In this document: positions 19,176 through 28,725 of the stretch, piece after piece
How positions within the stretch are numbered: position 1 is the first letter of the stretch
Layout: each line of letters starts with the position of its first letter
DNA from: Chloroflexota bacterium
GTDB taxonomy: Bacteria; Chloroflexota; Dehalococcoidia; Bin125
Reading direction: 5' to 3'
DNA length: 64,000 nucleotides
Assembly (NCBI GenBank): GCA_003228175.2
Contig: QGNQ01000007.1
Span: forward strand, 1 to 64,000
Program-made: the position numbers and the translations under genes
Notes under the pieces: generated by a model
What the model was told of the DNA's origin: nothing
What the model saw: the letters and a program-made list of their open reading frames with translations, nothing else
Database searches by the model: none

Positions 19176-19427
19176 ATGGCGAACGAATCCAACGATGCCT
19201 GGATCGTCATCGCAGAGGAGCCGGATCAGCTCAGCGCCGAGATCGTGCTGCAGTTCTTGCGCGGCGCCGCGATCCCGGCCCGGCTCGCGGCGGGCGACGC
19301 AATCTCGTTCCTTGGCCCATCCCTCATGCCCACCCGCGTGCTCGTGCCGCAGAAGTGGGAGCAGGAGGCCCTCGTCGCGCTGGAGCGACGTGGTGAGGAC
19401 GACCTGCTACCCGGCGTCGTGCTCTGA
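19176..19427 (+). CDS. small DUF2007-like protein
   Basis: The 83-residue protein resembles DUF2007 (putative signal-transducing) proteins: an N-terminal strand (WIVIAEEPDQLSAEIVLQFLRGAAIPARLAA) and a C-terminal RVLVPQKWEQEALVALE segment, which in that family forms an ACT-like fold. ATG 19176 is preceded by AAGGGAG at good spacing. It lies 22 bases after the BatB-TPR gene and ends the MoxR operon. Function unknown. Confidence 0.75.
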   Translation: MANESNDAWIVIAEEPDQLSAEIVLQFLRGAAIPARLAAGDAISFLGPSLMPTRVLVPQKWEQEALVALERRGEDDLLPGVVL

Positions 19428-19474
19428 ACGCGCATCGCTCCCAGACGCGCGCTCCCCAATGCACAGAGCGCTCG

Positions 19475-22189
19475 CTAGTCCTCCGCCGTGCTCTCAGAAT
19501 CCGTCTCGGCGGCGGCTTCGCTGGGCTCCATCGTGGTCTCCCCGACCAACGGAGCCTTCGGGACCGGCAGGCGCAGCACACGGCGGAGCAACCGCCCGCG
19601 CACTGCGCGCCAGGCGCCCTGGGCCTCCACGTAGTCCAACTCCGACAGCTCCCCCGGCCCGAAGCGCGCCCGAGTGTACGTCTGCGCCAAGGTCCGCGTC
19701 GCCTCCGGGTGCCGCACCACTTTGCCAAGCACATCCGCGTACTCGTTCGGCGTGTCGGACCGGTCCGCTCGCAGCCCACCCAGTCGCGACAACCGCTGCG
19801 TCGATGTCCACAGCCGCTCCACCGGCGTCTGCCCGCGCAGCGACAGACGCCAGACGGCGAATCCACCGCCGCCCGTCGCCACCACCGCCGCCAGCACAGC
19901 CAGCGGAGCCAGCACCCACCACAGCTGGAAACTCGACTCGGAATCGCGTGCGAAGTCCGTCAGTTGAGTATTTTGCAGCTCCTCCAACAGCAAGAACTCG
20001 TCAAACGTACCCAACTCCCCAAACGTACCGTCGAGCCCAGCCGGCAGCACGTCCGACGCGAACGGCCGCAAGCGTTGCGCCGCGATCCGCTGCCCCGCGA
20101 TCGAACCAAACTCCTGCGACACCACAGGCGGTGTCGGGTCGAAATCCACCCAGCCGTACTCCGGGAAGAAGACCTCCACCCAGCTATAGGCGTCCTGCCC
20201 GCGCACAATGAACGTCCCCGTCCGAGTATCGAAATTGTCTTCCGTCAGCACGTAGCCGGTGCTCACGCGCGCCGGCACCCCCAGCGTGCGCAATAACACC
20301 GCCATCGCACTGGCGTGGTAGTCGTAGTAGCCGCCGATCGGCAGCCCATCGTCGGCAAGGTTGTCCAGCAGCCACCAGGTCACCGCGTCCGCCCGCAGCG
20401 GCGGCACGGGAATATCCGTCGTGAACGGATACAGCAGCCGCGGCTCCCCCTCGGCGTTCAGCAGGACCGCGCCGGACGCATCCCGTAGCGGTGTGCAGCA
20501 GAGGTACCCCTCGATCGCCGCAGCGAAGTCATACCGAGTTGGTGTACCCGCCACGATGCCCTCCGCCAGCGACCGCAGACGCCCCAGGCTCGTGTCGTCC
20601 AGGTCCGACGGCAGCTGTAAGTAACGCTGCTCCACCCAGAACGGGTAGTCGCCGCCCGCCGCCTTGAGCTCATCCACGCTCGCCGTCGAGACGGACCCAC
20701 TCACGCTGTACGTGAAGCCCGCCCGCACCGAGTCGTCCGGATGCACCGTCACCACATCCGGCTCCGCCGGACGGTTCTCCAGCTCCAGCGCCAGCAGCGC
20801 CCCATCGTCCGCCACCACTGACCCCACCGGCACCCAGCCCGCCGGGATCACCTCCGCAGAGAACGACTCGCCCTCAGCCTCCCGCGCCGCAATCGCCTCC
20901 GCCACCGGTACCAACTCTGGCGGCGCCCCCGCGCCCCCGTTCTCGATATCCAGTGTCACCTGCACCGGCGCCGTCTCATCAATCAGCACCTCGCGGCTGA
21001 TCTCCGTCGGCAGGCCAAACGTGAACAGCACCCGCGGCGACTGCTCCACCGACAGCCGTGTTTCCACCTCCCGACGCTCCAGATACGCGCTCTCCGCTTC
21101 CCCGCGGAAGGCCTGCTGCGGGACCGGCGCGGACGTGATAATTGCGCTCTGCTGCCAGCCCCGCGTGGTGTAGCGGTCATAGCTCGCCCCACGCAGCAGC
21201 CCCACCTCCGGCGCGTCCACCCGCACCACAATGCCCTGTCCCGGGCTGATATCGCCCTGCAGGATGAAGTTCGCCCCGAAATTGTGAATCGGCGCGCCGC
21301 GCTGCGAATCAATCCCGCCAAACAGACGCTCGAACTCCAGACTCAGCTCGTCGAAGGGAGACGTGATGCCACTCCAGAACTGCGTCAGCGGCTCCGCCCG
21401 GTCCGGACGCGGCGCCGCCCGCGACACCACCATCAAGCCCACCACCCCCACCAGCGTCACCGCAAAAAAACTGACCGAGATGAGGTCCGGGAACGGCGTC
21501 CCCCGCTCCTGCCAGCGCGCCATCCGCGTCAGCAAGCTGGTCCGCATCACCAGCAGCGCCGCCCCCGCCGCGAAGAACGCAAAGTGGACGTCCCACTGCT
21601 TCCCGTCCAAGTAACTCACGTTGATGGAGAGCAGGACGCCCAGCACAATCAGCATCGGCCACGGGTTCCGCCGCCGCAGCACCAGCAGCGCCGCCGGGAA
21701 CGTGGCCAGCCAGACCCCCACCACCACGAAAAAGACGAACGGCACGTTGTCCGTCGTGATCCCATCGTTGAACGCCTGCGAGAACCAATCCTCCAGCCGG
21801 AAGCGCAATTCCACGAACCGCTCCCAGAACCAGGACTGGCCCGTGAACTGATCCATCTGCAGCACTTGCCGCAGCACGACCACCGCCCCCAGGCCGATCC
21901 CCCCCAAGTACGCCAGCGTCCAATGCACCAACCCCGACGACATCCCCACCGCCACGCCCAGCGCCAGCAGCGCCGTCAGCCGCACGTCCGGCATCCCCTC
22001 AACCCACCCCGCCGCCTGGATAGAGTCCGCCACGGACACAACCACCACCAGCAAGATGCCCAGCGTGATCGAGGCCTCCATCGCCCGCCACGCCCACGAC
22101 TCCTGCGTCGTTCGCGTTTGATCGGGCGCAACGTTCCCGCGAATCAGCGCCGCGGGGGACAGCTCGGCGGCGGGATTCCGTGCGCTCAT
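19475..22189 (-). CDS. TgpA-like membrane transglutaminase-like protein, catalytic residues replaced
   Basis: The 904-residue protein has about six N-terminal transmembrane helices (residues 30-260), a large extracytoplasmic region with a transglutaminase-like core (about 600-690), another helix at about 785-805 and a cytoplasmic tail of about 100 residues. The core is clear (LLRTLGVPARVSTGYV, WVEVFFPEYGWVDFDPTPP). However, the Cys of the usual GYCE-F-ASAM motif is Tyr622 here (GYYDYHASAM), and the His of DAHAWVEV is Tyr668 (DAYSWVEV). Only the Asp remains. Overlap with the upstream DUF58 gene (4 bases) indicates one operon. Confidence 0.88.
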   Translation of the reverse strand: MSARNPAAELSPAALIRGNVAPDQTRTTQESWAWRAMEASITLGILLVVVVSVADSIQAAGWVEGMPDVRLTALLALGVAVGMSSGLVHWTLAYLGGIGLGAVVVLRQVLQMDQFTGQSWFWERFVELRFRLEDWFSQAFNDGITTDNVPFVFFVVVGVWLATFPAALLVLRRRNPWPMLIVLGVLLSINVSYLDGKQWDVHFAFFAAGAALLVMRTSLLTRMARWQERGTPFPDLISVSFFAVTLVGVVGLMVVSRAAPRPDRAEPLTQFWSGITSPFDELSLEFERLFGGIDSQRGAPIHNFGANFILQGDISPGQGIVVRVDAPEVGLLRGASYDRYTTRGWQQSAIITSAPVPQQAFRGEAESAYLERREVETRLSVEQSPRVLFTFGLPTEISREVLIDETAPVQVTLDIENGGAGAPPELVPVAEAIAAREAEGESFSAEVIPAGWVPVGSVVADDGALLALELENRPAEPDVVTVHPDDSVRAGFTYSVSGSVSTASVDELKAAGGDYPFWVEQRYLQLPSDLDDTSLGRLRSLAEGIVAGTPTRYDFAAAIEGYLCCTPLRDASGAVLLNAEGEPRLLYPFTTDIPVPPLRADAVTWWLLDNLADDGLPIGGYYDYHASAMAVLLRTLGVPARVSTGYVLTEDNFDTRTGTFIVRGQDAYSWVEVFFPEYGWVDFDPTPPVVSQEFGSIAGQRIAAQRLRPFASDVLPAGLDGTFGELGTFDEFLLLEELQNTQLTDFARDSESSFQLWWVLAPLAVLAAVVATGGGGFAVWRLSLRGQTPVERLWTSTQRLSRLGGLRADRSDTPNEYADVLGKVVRHPEATRTLAQTYTRARFGPGELSELDYVEAQGAWRAVRGRLLRRVLRLPVPKAPLVGETTMEPSEAAAETDSESTAED

Positions 22190-23445
22190 CCCCGCACCCC
22201 CACCGGCGCCCGGCCGGGCGTCCCCAGGGACGCGTCCAGCACCTCCGGAATGAAATCCCCCTGCGCGATCACATTCGTCTGGACGCCCGCCGCCCGCAGC
22301 AGCATCGCCGCGTCTGTGCCGCCCGCGCGCCCGCCGAACGACTGCGCGTCCACCAGCACCGCCGCCACCTGCACCCCGTGCTGCTGCAACGAACGGATCC
22401 CGTCCAGCGTCCGCTGGTCAGAAGCGGCCGTGACCACAATCACCGTCGTGTGCCGCCCCCAGCGCGCGGATTGCTGGAACAGCAGCGTCGCCACCGGCAC
22501 ATCGCCGGTCGGCCGGGCCAGCGCCAGATCCTCCAGCATCCGCGTCAGCTGCTGGTTGCCACGATCCGCCTCGATCAACCGGAAGTGGTCCCCGAACATC
22601 ATCATCCCCACCGACCGATTCTGCGCCAGGAACAGCCGCGCGATCGACGCCGCCGCCGTCACCGCATACTCCACCGTCGCCTCATCCTCCGCGCCCGCGT
22701 GGTCGCTCTGATTCAGATCCAGCACCACCCAAAGCTGCGACGCCGGATCCAGCTCGAACGTCTTCACCTGCAGCCGGCCCGTGCGCAGCGTGCTGGGCCA
22801 GTGGATCCGATTGACGCTGTCGCCCGGCGCGTACTCCCGCAGCCCCGCCGCATTCGGCGTCACGTAGTGCGTGCGACGGCGGAAGCGCCCCTCGCCCGGC
22901 AGATTCGCCGGCGGCACCGTGTAGCGCGGCAGCTCCATCGCCTGCGGATAGACCAGCAACTGCTGCGCGGCGCCAAACGTGCTGCGCTTGTGGAAGATGT
23001 CGAAGGGATCCCCAGAGCGCACATGCACCGGCCCCAGCGTGAATAGCCCCCGGCGGCGGCACTCCGTCTCAATGCGCCAGTGCCGCCGCGCCCGCCCCGA
23101 CAAACTCACCACATGCTCCGACTGATGCTGCGGCAGATCCGACTCCTCCTCCACCTCCAGCCAAAACTTCGCCAGCCGGGAGCCGTTCGTAATCTGCAAC
23201 TGCTCCGTAATCGTCTGCCCCACCTGGACGCGCTCCGTGTCCCGGCGCATCCGCACCTGCAGTCGCCGCCCGCTGAGCCAGGTCCACAGAGCGGCCGAAA
23301 GCAACCCGAACAGCAACAGGTAGCCCAGCCGCAACGGCAGCCAGAAGCTGGTCGAAAAGCCAATCCCAAACACGATCACAATCAGTAACGTGACCAACGT
23401 GAGCGAGCGGCGACTCCCGAACGTCGCCCGGTAGATGCGGCGCAT
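22186..23445 (-). CDS. DUF58 domain protein (second copy)
   Basis: The 419-residue DUF58 protein has two N-terminal transmembrane helices (about 15-55). These anchor it, unlike the soluble first copy. The DUF58 core has LREYAPGDSVNRIHWPSTLRTGRLQVK (about 215-245) and a VWA-like segment WVVLDLNQSDHAG. It lies between a MoxR gene (7 bases upstream) and the transglutaminase-like gene (4-base overlap). That is the common MoxR-DUF58-TgpA order. Confidence 0.92.
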   Translation of the reverse strand: MRRIYRATFGSRRSLTLVTLLIVIVFGIGFSTSFWLPLRLGYLLLFGLLSAALWTWLSGRRLQVRMRRDTERVQVGQTITEQLQITNGSRLAKFWLEVEEESDLPQHQSEHVVSLSGRARRHWRIETECRRRGLFTLGPVHVRSGDPFDIFHKRSTFGAAQQLLVYPQAMELPRYTVPPANLPGEGRFRRRTHYVTPNAAGLREYAPGDSVNRIHWPSTLRTGRLQVKTFELDPASQLWVVLDLNQSDHAGAEDEATVEYAVTAAASIARLFLAQNRSVGMMMFGDHFRLIEADRGNQQLTRMLEDLALARPTGDVPVATLLFQQSARWGRHTTVIVVTAASDQRTLDGIRSLQQHGVQVAAVLVDAQSFGGRAGGTDAAMLLRAAGVQTNVIAQGDFIPEVLDASLGTPGRAPVGVRG

Positions 23446-23452
23446 CCGACGC

Positions 23453-24406
23453 TCAGCTCACACCCACCCGGGCGCCCGGGACGGTCACCCGATCGAGCGC
23501 GTCCTCAACGATGGTGAGCGCGCTCACGCTGCGCACCTGCGCCGAAGGGCTAATGATGATCCGATGCCCCAGCGTCGGGTAGGCCAGCTCCTTCACGTCG
23601 TCCGGCGTCACATAATCGCGACCACTGACAAGCGCGTTCGCTTGCGACGCTCGGAACAGCGCCAGCGACCCCCGCGGCGACGCCCCCAGATAGACCGCGT
23701 CGTGTTGCCGTGTCGCGGACGCGATCTCCACGATGTACTGCTTGATCAACGGGTCCACCCACACCCCCCGCACCGCCTGCTGCAACGCTCCCAGCTCCTC
23801 CGGATCCGTCACCGCGCCCACCGAGTGGATCGGGTGCTCCGTCTGCTGGCCCTCCAACACCGCAATTTCGTCGCTGGCGGCCGGATAGCCCAAGTGAATC
23901 CGCATCAGGAATCGGTCCAGCTGCGCCTCCGGCAGCGGGAACGTGCCCTCGTACTCGATCGGGTTCTGCGTCGCCATCACCATGAACGGGCGCGGCAACT
24001 GGCGCGTCACTCCATCGCTCGTGATCTGGCGCTCCTCCATCGCTTCCAGCAGCGCGGATTGCGTCTTCGGCGTCGCCCGGTTGATCTCATCGGCCAGCGC
24101 GATCTGCGCGTAGATCGGCCCCGGTCGCCACTCGAAATCGCCCGTCTTCTGGTTGTAGACCGAGACCCCGGTCACGTCCGACGGCAGCAAATCCGGCGTG
24201 AACTGGATCCGACTGAAGCTGCACCCCGTGGAGACCGCCAGCGCCCGCGCCAGCATCGTTTTGCCCGTCCCCGGCACGTCTTCCACCAACAGGTGCCCGT
24301 CGCTCGCGAGCGCGAGCACAGCGCGCCGCACCTCGGCGCTCTTGCCCAGAATCACCCGTTCGACGTTCTCACTGATCCGGCGTATTGTCGCCTGCGGATC
24401 GTCCAT
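23453..24406 (-). CDS. MoxR-family AAA+ ATPase (second copy)
   Basis: The 317-residue MoxR ATPase has the canonical Walker [11 protein letters not shown] (about 38-47), [18 protein letters not shown], Walker [24 protein letters not shown] and [22 protein letters not shown]. The first copy has GLAKS instead of the GTGKT here. I chose ATG 24406 over the in-frame codon 15 positions upstream because [22 protein letters not shown] is the normal family N-terminus. It heads the - strand MoxR-DUF58-TgpA operon, converging on the + strand one. Confidence 0.93.
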   Translation of the reverse strand: MDDPQATIRRISENVERVILGKSAEVRRAVLALASDGHLLVEDVPGTGKTMLARALAVSTGCSFSRIQFTPDLLPSDVTGVSVYNQKTGDFEWRPGPIYAQIALADEINRATPKTQSALLEAMEERQITSDGVTRQLPRPFMVMATQNPIEYEGTFPLPEAQLDRFLMRIHLGYPAASDEIAVLEGQQTEHPIHSVGAVTDPEELGALQQAVRGVWVDPLIKQYIVEIASATRQHDAVYLGASPRGSLALFRASQANALVSGRDYVTPDDVKELAYPTLGHRIIISPSAQVRSVSALTIVEDALDRVTVPGARVGVS

Positions 24407-24497
24407 CACGGATCCCCTGGCTCCCCCATACCCGCTGGCGCAGCCGAGCATAGCAGTCTCAAACGAGCCTGCGGCCCGCTCTCTGGATGTGTTCCCG

Positions 24498-24525
24498 TTG
24501 TGACTACGACCGTTGCACCTATTCT
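24498..24525 (+). promoter_or_regulatory. predicted sigma-70 promoter for the first M23 gene
   Basis: TTGTGA (24498-24503) and TATTCT (24520-24525) are separated by 16 bp, matching 4/6 at each box. They lie about 30 bases before the GTG start in the gap divergent from the MoxR gene. Confidence 0.45.
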
Positions 24526-24555
24526 GATTAAGTCGGCGGGGTAAAGGTAGCGCGC

Positions 24556-25740
24556 GTGGGCCGACGCCAACTCCTCCTGATCCCCTCGCTCGTCCTGCTC
24601 GCGGCCCTGCTCAGCGCCGCCTGCTTCAACGATTCAGTCGGCCCCGACGCCCCAGCCGAGCCCTCGGCAGCCTCCGATCCCAGCGCCACGCCGCCCACCG
24701 CGCCGGACGGCCAGCCCGATTCCGGGCAGCCCCAAGGCACCGGCGCCGGGCTCGCCGCCAGCGCTGACGCCCAAACCGACGCCGACGCCGCTCCCCCCGC
24801 CGACAATACGACCGCCTCCACCCAGGAGGATCCGCCGACCGATCCCCCCACCGCGCCCCGGGCGCCCCCCGTGCCCCCCCTACAGGCCGTCCTCTTCGTG
24901 CAGCCCGCCATCGTCACGCCCGGGCAAGTCTTCCTCGTCGCTATCGACACCGTCAACGCGACCGCTGCCTCAGTCGCCCTCGATGGCCAATTCGTCTCCC
25001 TAGCCCGGGAGGGCGACCGCTTCTACGCGATCCTCCCCGTCCCCTTCCAGACCGAGCCCGGCATCCTGCCCCTCGTCATCGCCGTAGCCGACCTCAACGG
25101 CGACCTGGCGCTGCAACAGCTCGTCCAGATCGAAGTGCAAGACGGCGATTTCCTCGTCGAGTCGGTCACGATCGACACAACACTCTCCCGCCTCTTCGAC
25201 CCAGAAGTCGTCGAGGAGGACCGCGCGCTGCGCGCGGCCGTGCAAAGCGTGCGCACCCCCCTCCGAATGTGGCAGGGATACTTTCGCCTGCCCACGGAAG
25301 GCGTCATCAGCTCCACCTTCGGCCTCCTGCGCTCCTACAACGGCGCTGAGCCCACCGACTTCCACAGCGGCCTGGACTTCGCCGGCCCGCTCGGGACAGA
25401 CATCCTCGCCGCCAACGCGGGCATCGTCGCCTGGACCGGCGAAACCGAGCGCCGCGGCCGCGGCGTCATCATCGATCACGGGCAGGGCGTCTTCAGCAGC
25501 TACTGGCACATGGCCAACGTCGCCACCGCCCCCGGAACACCCGTCGCCGCCGGCGCCGTCATCGGCCGCGTCGGCAACACCGGCCTCTCCACCGGACCCC
25601 ACCTGCACTGGGAGCTCACGGTCTACGGCGTCCCCGTGGACCCTTTGCCCTGGCTGCGCGAGCTGGAAGTCCCCGATCCCTTGGCCGTTTTCGATCCCCT
25701 CCAAGCCGTCAACCAACCCGCCCAGGCCAGTGGTGGATAG
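24556..25740 (+). CDS. M23 family metallopeptidase, Sec-type lipoprotein
   Basis: The 394-residue protein is a predicted lipoprotein: a basic N-terminus, hydrophobic core and LLSAAC lipobox (Cys23). A long Pro/Ala/Thr/Asp-rich linker (about 28-115) follows, then a beta domain, then an M23 (LytM-type) zinc peptidase domain at about 255-365. Visible metal and catalytic elements are FHSGLDFAG (HxxxD) and HLHWE. Such enzymes cleave peptidoglycan cross-links. The start is GTG 24556 with AAAGG about 8 bases before. The stop lies inside a 15-bp tandem repeat. It is paralogous to the next gene. Confidence 0.9.
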   Translation: MGRRQLLLIPSLVLLAALLSAACFNDSVGPDAPAEPSAASDPSATPPTAPDGQPDSGQPQGTGAGLAASADAQTDADAAPPADNTTASTQEDPPTDPPTAPRAPPVPPLQAVLFVQPAIVTPGQVFLVAIDTVNATAASVALDGQFVSLAREGDRFYAILPVPFQTEPGILPLVIAVADLNGDLALQQLVQIEVQDGDFLVESVTIDTTLSRLFDPEVVEEDRALRAAVQSVRTPLRMWQGYFRLPTEGVISSTFGLLRSYNGAEPTDFHSGLDFAGPLGTDILAANAGIVAWTGETERRGRGVIIDHGQGVFSSYWHMANVATAPGTPVAAGAVIGRVGNTGLSTGPHLHWELTVYGVPVDPLPWLRELEVPDPLAVFDPLQAVNQPAQASGG

Positions 25741-25769
25741 GCCGGTGGTGGCCAAGCCGGTGGTGGCCA
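25725..25769 (+). repeat. three 15-bp tandem units across a stop codon
   Basis: GGCCAGTGGTGGATA, GGCCGGTGGTGGCCA and AGCCGGTGGTGGCCA follow one another. The TAG stop of the first M23 gene (25738-25740) spans the junction of units 1 and 2. The duplicated stretch therefore includes the extreme 3' end of the gene. Confidence 0.85.
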
Positions 25770-25869
25770 GCCGCGTGAACGGGACATTGCCAGCGAACCT
25801 CCAACGCCGCCGCCGCGCGGTACGATAACGCCGCAGAGCGTCGATCCAACCAACGCCGCCGCGAGCGCC

Positions 25870-26967
25870 ATGACATTGCCACACGACCCCCACCGCCAAG
25901 CCGCCTTGCGACGCTTCAGCCGCCGCAAGTTGCTCGGCGCCCTCGGCGTCGCCGGCGCTGGCGTCGTCCTGGCCGCCTGTGGCGACGGCACCAACGAAGG
26001 CGTCGTCAGCGTCGATCCGGCGGACCAAGCCAACGCGACCGACGCCACGGAAACCGGCGTGGAGCAAGCCCAGGCCCAGGCAGAGCTCAGCGTTGGCCTT
26101 GAGACCGAGCCCCTGATCTGGGTCGAACCACGCGAGGTGCTGCAAGGATCATCGTTCCTCATCGCCATCGACGCCCCCGGCGCGGGCTTCGCCTCCGTCG
26201 CATTCGCTGGCGAAGTCCTCTCGATGCGGCAGGAAGAGTCGCGTTTCTTCGCCGTTCTCGGCCTCGACGCGCTCACCCCGGTCGGCCCCATCCCGCTCAT
26301 TATCTCCGTCGCCGACGGCGCCGGAAATCCCGTTGTGAGTCGCGAAACGCTGATCGACGTCCAGGATTCTGAGTGGCAAACCGAGGTCGTCGAACTCGAC
26401 GACGATAACCGTGCCCTGCTGGACCCCAACGTCATTCGCGAAGACGAAGAGACCCGGGGCCCCTTCCTGCGCGGCCAGAGCGCCGAACGCTTCTGGACCG
26501 AGCTCTTCGACCTCCCCGTGGAAGGCGTCATCACCTCCGGCTACGGGCTCCTACGCTCCTACAACTTCCGGCCACCGACCGAGTACCACGGCGGGATGGA
26601 TTTCGCCGGCGCCTCCGGCGACACCATCGTCGCTCCGGCCCCCGGCCGCGTGCTCTGGGGCGGGCAGACCCTGCGCCGCGGCGTTGGCCTCCTCATCGAC
26701 CACGGCGCGGGCATCGTCAGCGGCTACTACCACATGTCGGATTTCGCCGTGCAGCCGGGGGACTTCGTGCAACCCGGCCAGTTCATCGGCCGGGTTGGCG
26801 CGACCGGCCTCTCCACCGGGCCGCACCTGCACTGGGAAATCGTGGTCCACGGCGTCACCGTCAACCCGGTGCAGTGGATCCGCGTCTCGGACTTCCCCGA
26901 TCCAGCGCAGGACTTCGAGCCGATCAACGCCCTGCCCACCCCCATCCGGGTCCAGACCCAGAGCTAG
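25870..26967 (+). CDS. M23 family metallopeptidase, Tat-type lipoprotein
   Basis: The 365-residue paralogue of the preceding gene has the same order: linker, beta domain and M23 domain (EYHGGMDFAG, HLHWE). Its signal differs: SRRKLL at 17-22 begins a twin-arginine (Tat) signal ending in the lipobox LAAC (Cys37). It is therefore probably exported folded and lipid-anchored. The two M23 domains share long identical blocks such as [11 protein letters not shown]. Its TAG stop overlaps the rsmE stop on the opposite strand in a CTAG. Confidence 0.9.
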   Translation: MTLPHDPHRQAALRRFSRRKLLGALGVAGAGVVLAACGDGTNEGVVSVDPADQANATDATETGVEQAQAQAELSVGLETEPLIWVEPREVLQGSSFLIAIDAPGAGFASVAFAGEVLSMRQEESRFFAVLGLDALTPVGPIPLIISVADGAGNPVVSRETLIDVQDSEWQTEVVELDDDNRALLDPNVIREDEETRGPFLRGQSAERFWTELFDLPVEGVITSGYGLLRSYNFRPPTEYHGGMDFAGASGDTIVAPAPGRVLWGGQTLRRGVGLLIDHGAGIVSGYYHMSDFAVQPGDFVQPGQFIGRVGATGLSTGPHLHWEIVVHGVTVNPVQWIRVSDFPDPAQDFEPINALPTPIRVQTQS

Positions 26968-27770
26968 CCCGGCCTCCCAAGCGACGCCGGCGGCGCAACC
27001 TGCGGCAAGGCCCGCAGCGCCAACGCCGTTTGCACCACCGCCAGGGCCACCATGCCCGCGGTCTCCGCCCGCAGCGGCCGCGGCCCCAGCGTGACCGGCT
27101 CCCATCCCGCCGCCAGCGCCGCCTTCGCCTCCTCCGCCGAGAACCCCCCCTCCGGCCCGATCAAGATCTGCACCGCGACAAGATCATGCACGTGCGCCGC
27201 CGCATCCGGGATGGTGTGTTCGGGCTCCAGCGCGGAGGCCATGACCCGCAAGGTGCCCGGCAAGCGAGGCTCGCTGAGCAACTCCAAGATCTCCATCGGC
27301 TCCTGGATTGGGGGCCGCTGCTCGCGCCGGCACTGCTCCGACGCTTCCGTGATCAACCGCTTCCAGCGCCCCAGGCGCTCGTTCCCCTTGCCATGCGTCA
27401 GCGAACGCGTCGCCCGCACCGGCCGAATCTCCGACGCGCCCAGCTCGGTCGCTTTCTCCACCAACAAATCGAAGCGTTGGGGGCGAATCAGGCTCGGGCA
27501 CAGCTCAATGCGCGGCGGTGGATCATCGGCCAGCGGCCGCGAGCTCACGATCTCCGCCTCCGCCGCATCCCGGCCCACCCGCATCAACTCCACCACATGC
27601 AGCTGGCCCTCGTGGATCACCTCTAAGTGGTCGCCCCGGCGCAACCGCAGCACCCGCGAGAGCCGGTGCACCAACGACCCTTGTAGCTGGACCAGCCCCG
27701 CCTCCACCGCGCCCGGATCGTCAACGAACACGCGGGGCACGAGTGAGACTGATGCTCCGCCATTCGCCAT
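26964..27770 (-). CDS. rsmE: 16S rRNA (uracil1498-N3)-methyltransferase
   Basis: RsmE methylates U1498 of 16S rRNA using S-adenosylmethionine through a trefoil-knot (SPOUT) fold. The family hallmarks are LVEKATELGASEIRPV, SEQCRREQRPP and the knot motif LIGPEGGFSAEE followed by LGPRPLRAETA. I took ATG 27770 (MANGG); GTG 27740 (VPRVFVDDP) would look closer to family N-termini. Either start overlaps the end of prmA (50 or 20 bases). It is the last gene of the hrcA operon, as in many Gram-positive-type operons. Confidence 0.92.
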   Translation of the reverse strand: MANGGASVSLVPRVFVDDPGAVEAGLVQLQGSLVHRLSRVLRLRRGDHLEVIHEGQLHVVELMRVGRDAAEAEIVSSRPLADDPPPRIELCPSLIRPQRFDLLVEKATELGASEIRPVRATRSLTHGKGNERLGRWKRLITEASEQCRREQRPPIQEPMEILELLSEPRLPGTLRVMASALEPEHTIPDAAAHVHDLVAVQILIGPEGGFSAEEAKAALAAGWEPVTLGPRPLRAETAGMVALAVVQTALALRALPQVAPPASLGRPG

Positions 27771-28725
27771 CGCTGTACACCTCATGTTGTTGCAACGGTG
27801 TCGCCCGGACGGCCGCCGCCACGCGGGGCAGCCGCGGCGCAATGATGCCGCCCAGAAGGCAGTGCCCCCCCGGGCGCGTGTTGGCCGCCAGCGCCGGCAG
27901 CATCGTCACAATCACACCGGCGCTGATGTTCGCCACGACCACATCGTACGGATCCCCATCGCCTGGGGTAGCCCCATCCAACTCCGCGACCGCCGGCGCG
28001 TCCGCCAGACGCACCTCCACGTTCTCCAGCCCGTTCAGCGCCACGTTCCGACGCGCCGCCTCAACGGCCTGCGGATCGATGTCGAACGCGTGCACAGACG
28101 CGGCGCCCAGCTTTCCCGCCGCACAGGCCAGGATGCCCGATCCGGTACCCACATCCAGCACTCGATCCCCAGGCTGGATCACACGCTCCAGCGCCGCCAG
28201 CGCCATCCGCGTCGTGGGATGGCCGCCCGTGCCGAAGGCCAATCCCGGCTCCAGATTCACCACGATCTCGCCCCGCTGAGGCACCTCTGCGCAGGGACGC
28301 GGACGCACCAGCAACCGACCGGCCCGCACCGGCTGCAAGTACCGATGAAAGGCGGTCTCCCAGTCCGACCGCCGTTGCGCGTCGAATTCCAGCGCCGCGA
28401 ACTCCGCTCCCCGGCCCGCCCTCTCCAACAGCGCGCGCAGCAACGCCCGCGCATCGCTCAACTGCGACGCGGGCACGTAGCAGCAAACGCGGGGACCCAA
28501 CGCGCCCCCCGCGCCGGCATCGCCGCCCAGCGTCACCTCCCCAAAGTCCTCGCCCTGCTGGAACGGCCAATCCACCACGACCCCCGCCGGTGTCACCTGC
28601 TCGAAAATGGCCGTCGTGAGCTCCAGGGCGTCCACAGCGACCGTCAGCGAGACGCGCCACCACTCGTCCTCCCGACGCGCGGGAGCCGGCGCTCGCGGAC
28701 CGGCCGATTTAGGCGCTGAAGGCAT
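27721..28725 (-). CDS. prmA: ribosomal protein L11 methyltransferase
   Basis: PrmA trimethylates ribosomal protein L11. Residues about 20-150 form the L11-recognition domain, and the class-I methyltransferase domain carries [19 protein letters not shown] (SAM-binding) and the ANISAGVI motif that replaces NPPY in this family. The [12 protein letters not shown] segment before it is diagnostic. I chose ATG 28725, overlapping the dnaJ stop by 17 bases, over an upstream start that would extend into dnaJ. At 334 residues it is slightly longer than E. coli PrmA. Confidence 0.93.
   Translation of the reverse strand: MPSAPKSAGPRAPAPARREDEWWRVSLTVAVDALELTTAIFEQVTPAGVVVDWPFQQGEDFGEVTLGGDAGAGGALGPRVCCYVPASQLSDARALLRALLERAGRGAEFAALEFDAQRRSDWETAFHRYLQPVRAGRLLVRPRPCAEVPQRGEIVVNLEPGLAFGTGGHPTTRMALAALERVIQPGDRVLDVGTGSGILACAAGKLGAASVHAFDIDPQAVEAARRNVALNGLENVEVRLADAPAVAELDGATPGDGDPYDVVVANISAGVIVTMLPALAANTRPGGHCLLGGIIAPRLPRVAAAVRATPLQQHEVYSDGEWRSISLTRAPRVR

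Noticed and set aside
25740-25869. Promoter for the second M23 gene
   Set aside because: TTGCCA and TACGAT are present, but the spacer of about 28 bp is too long. The gene may be read through from the first M23 gene.
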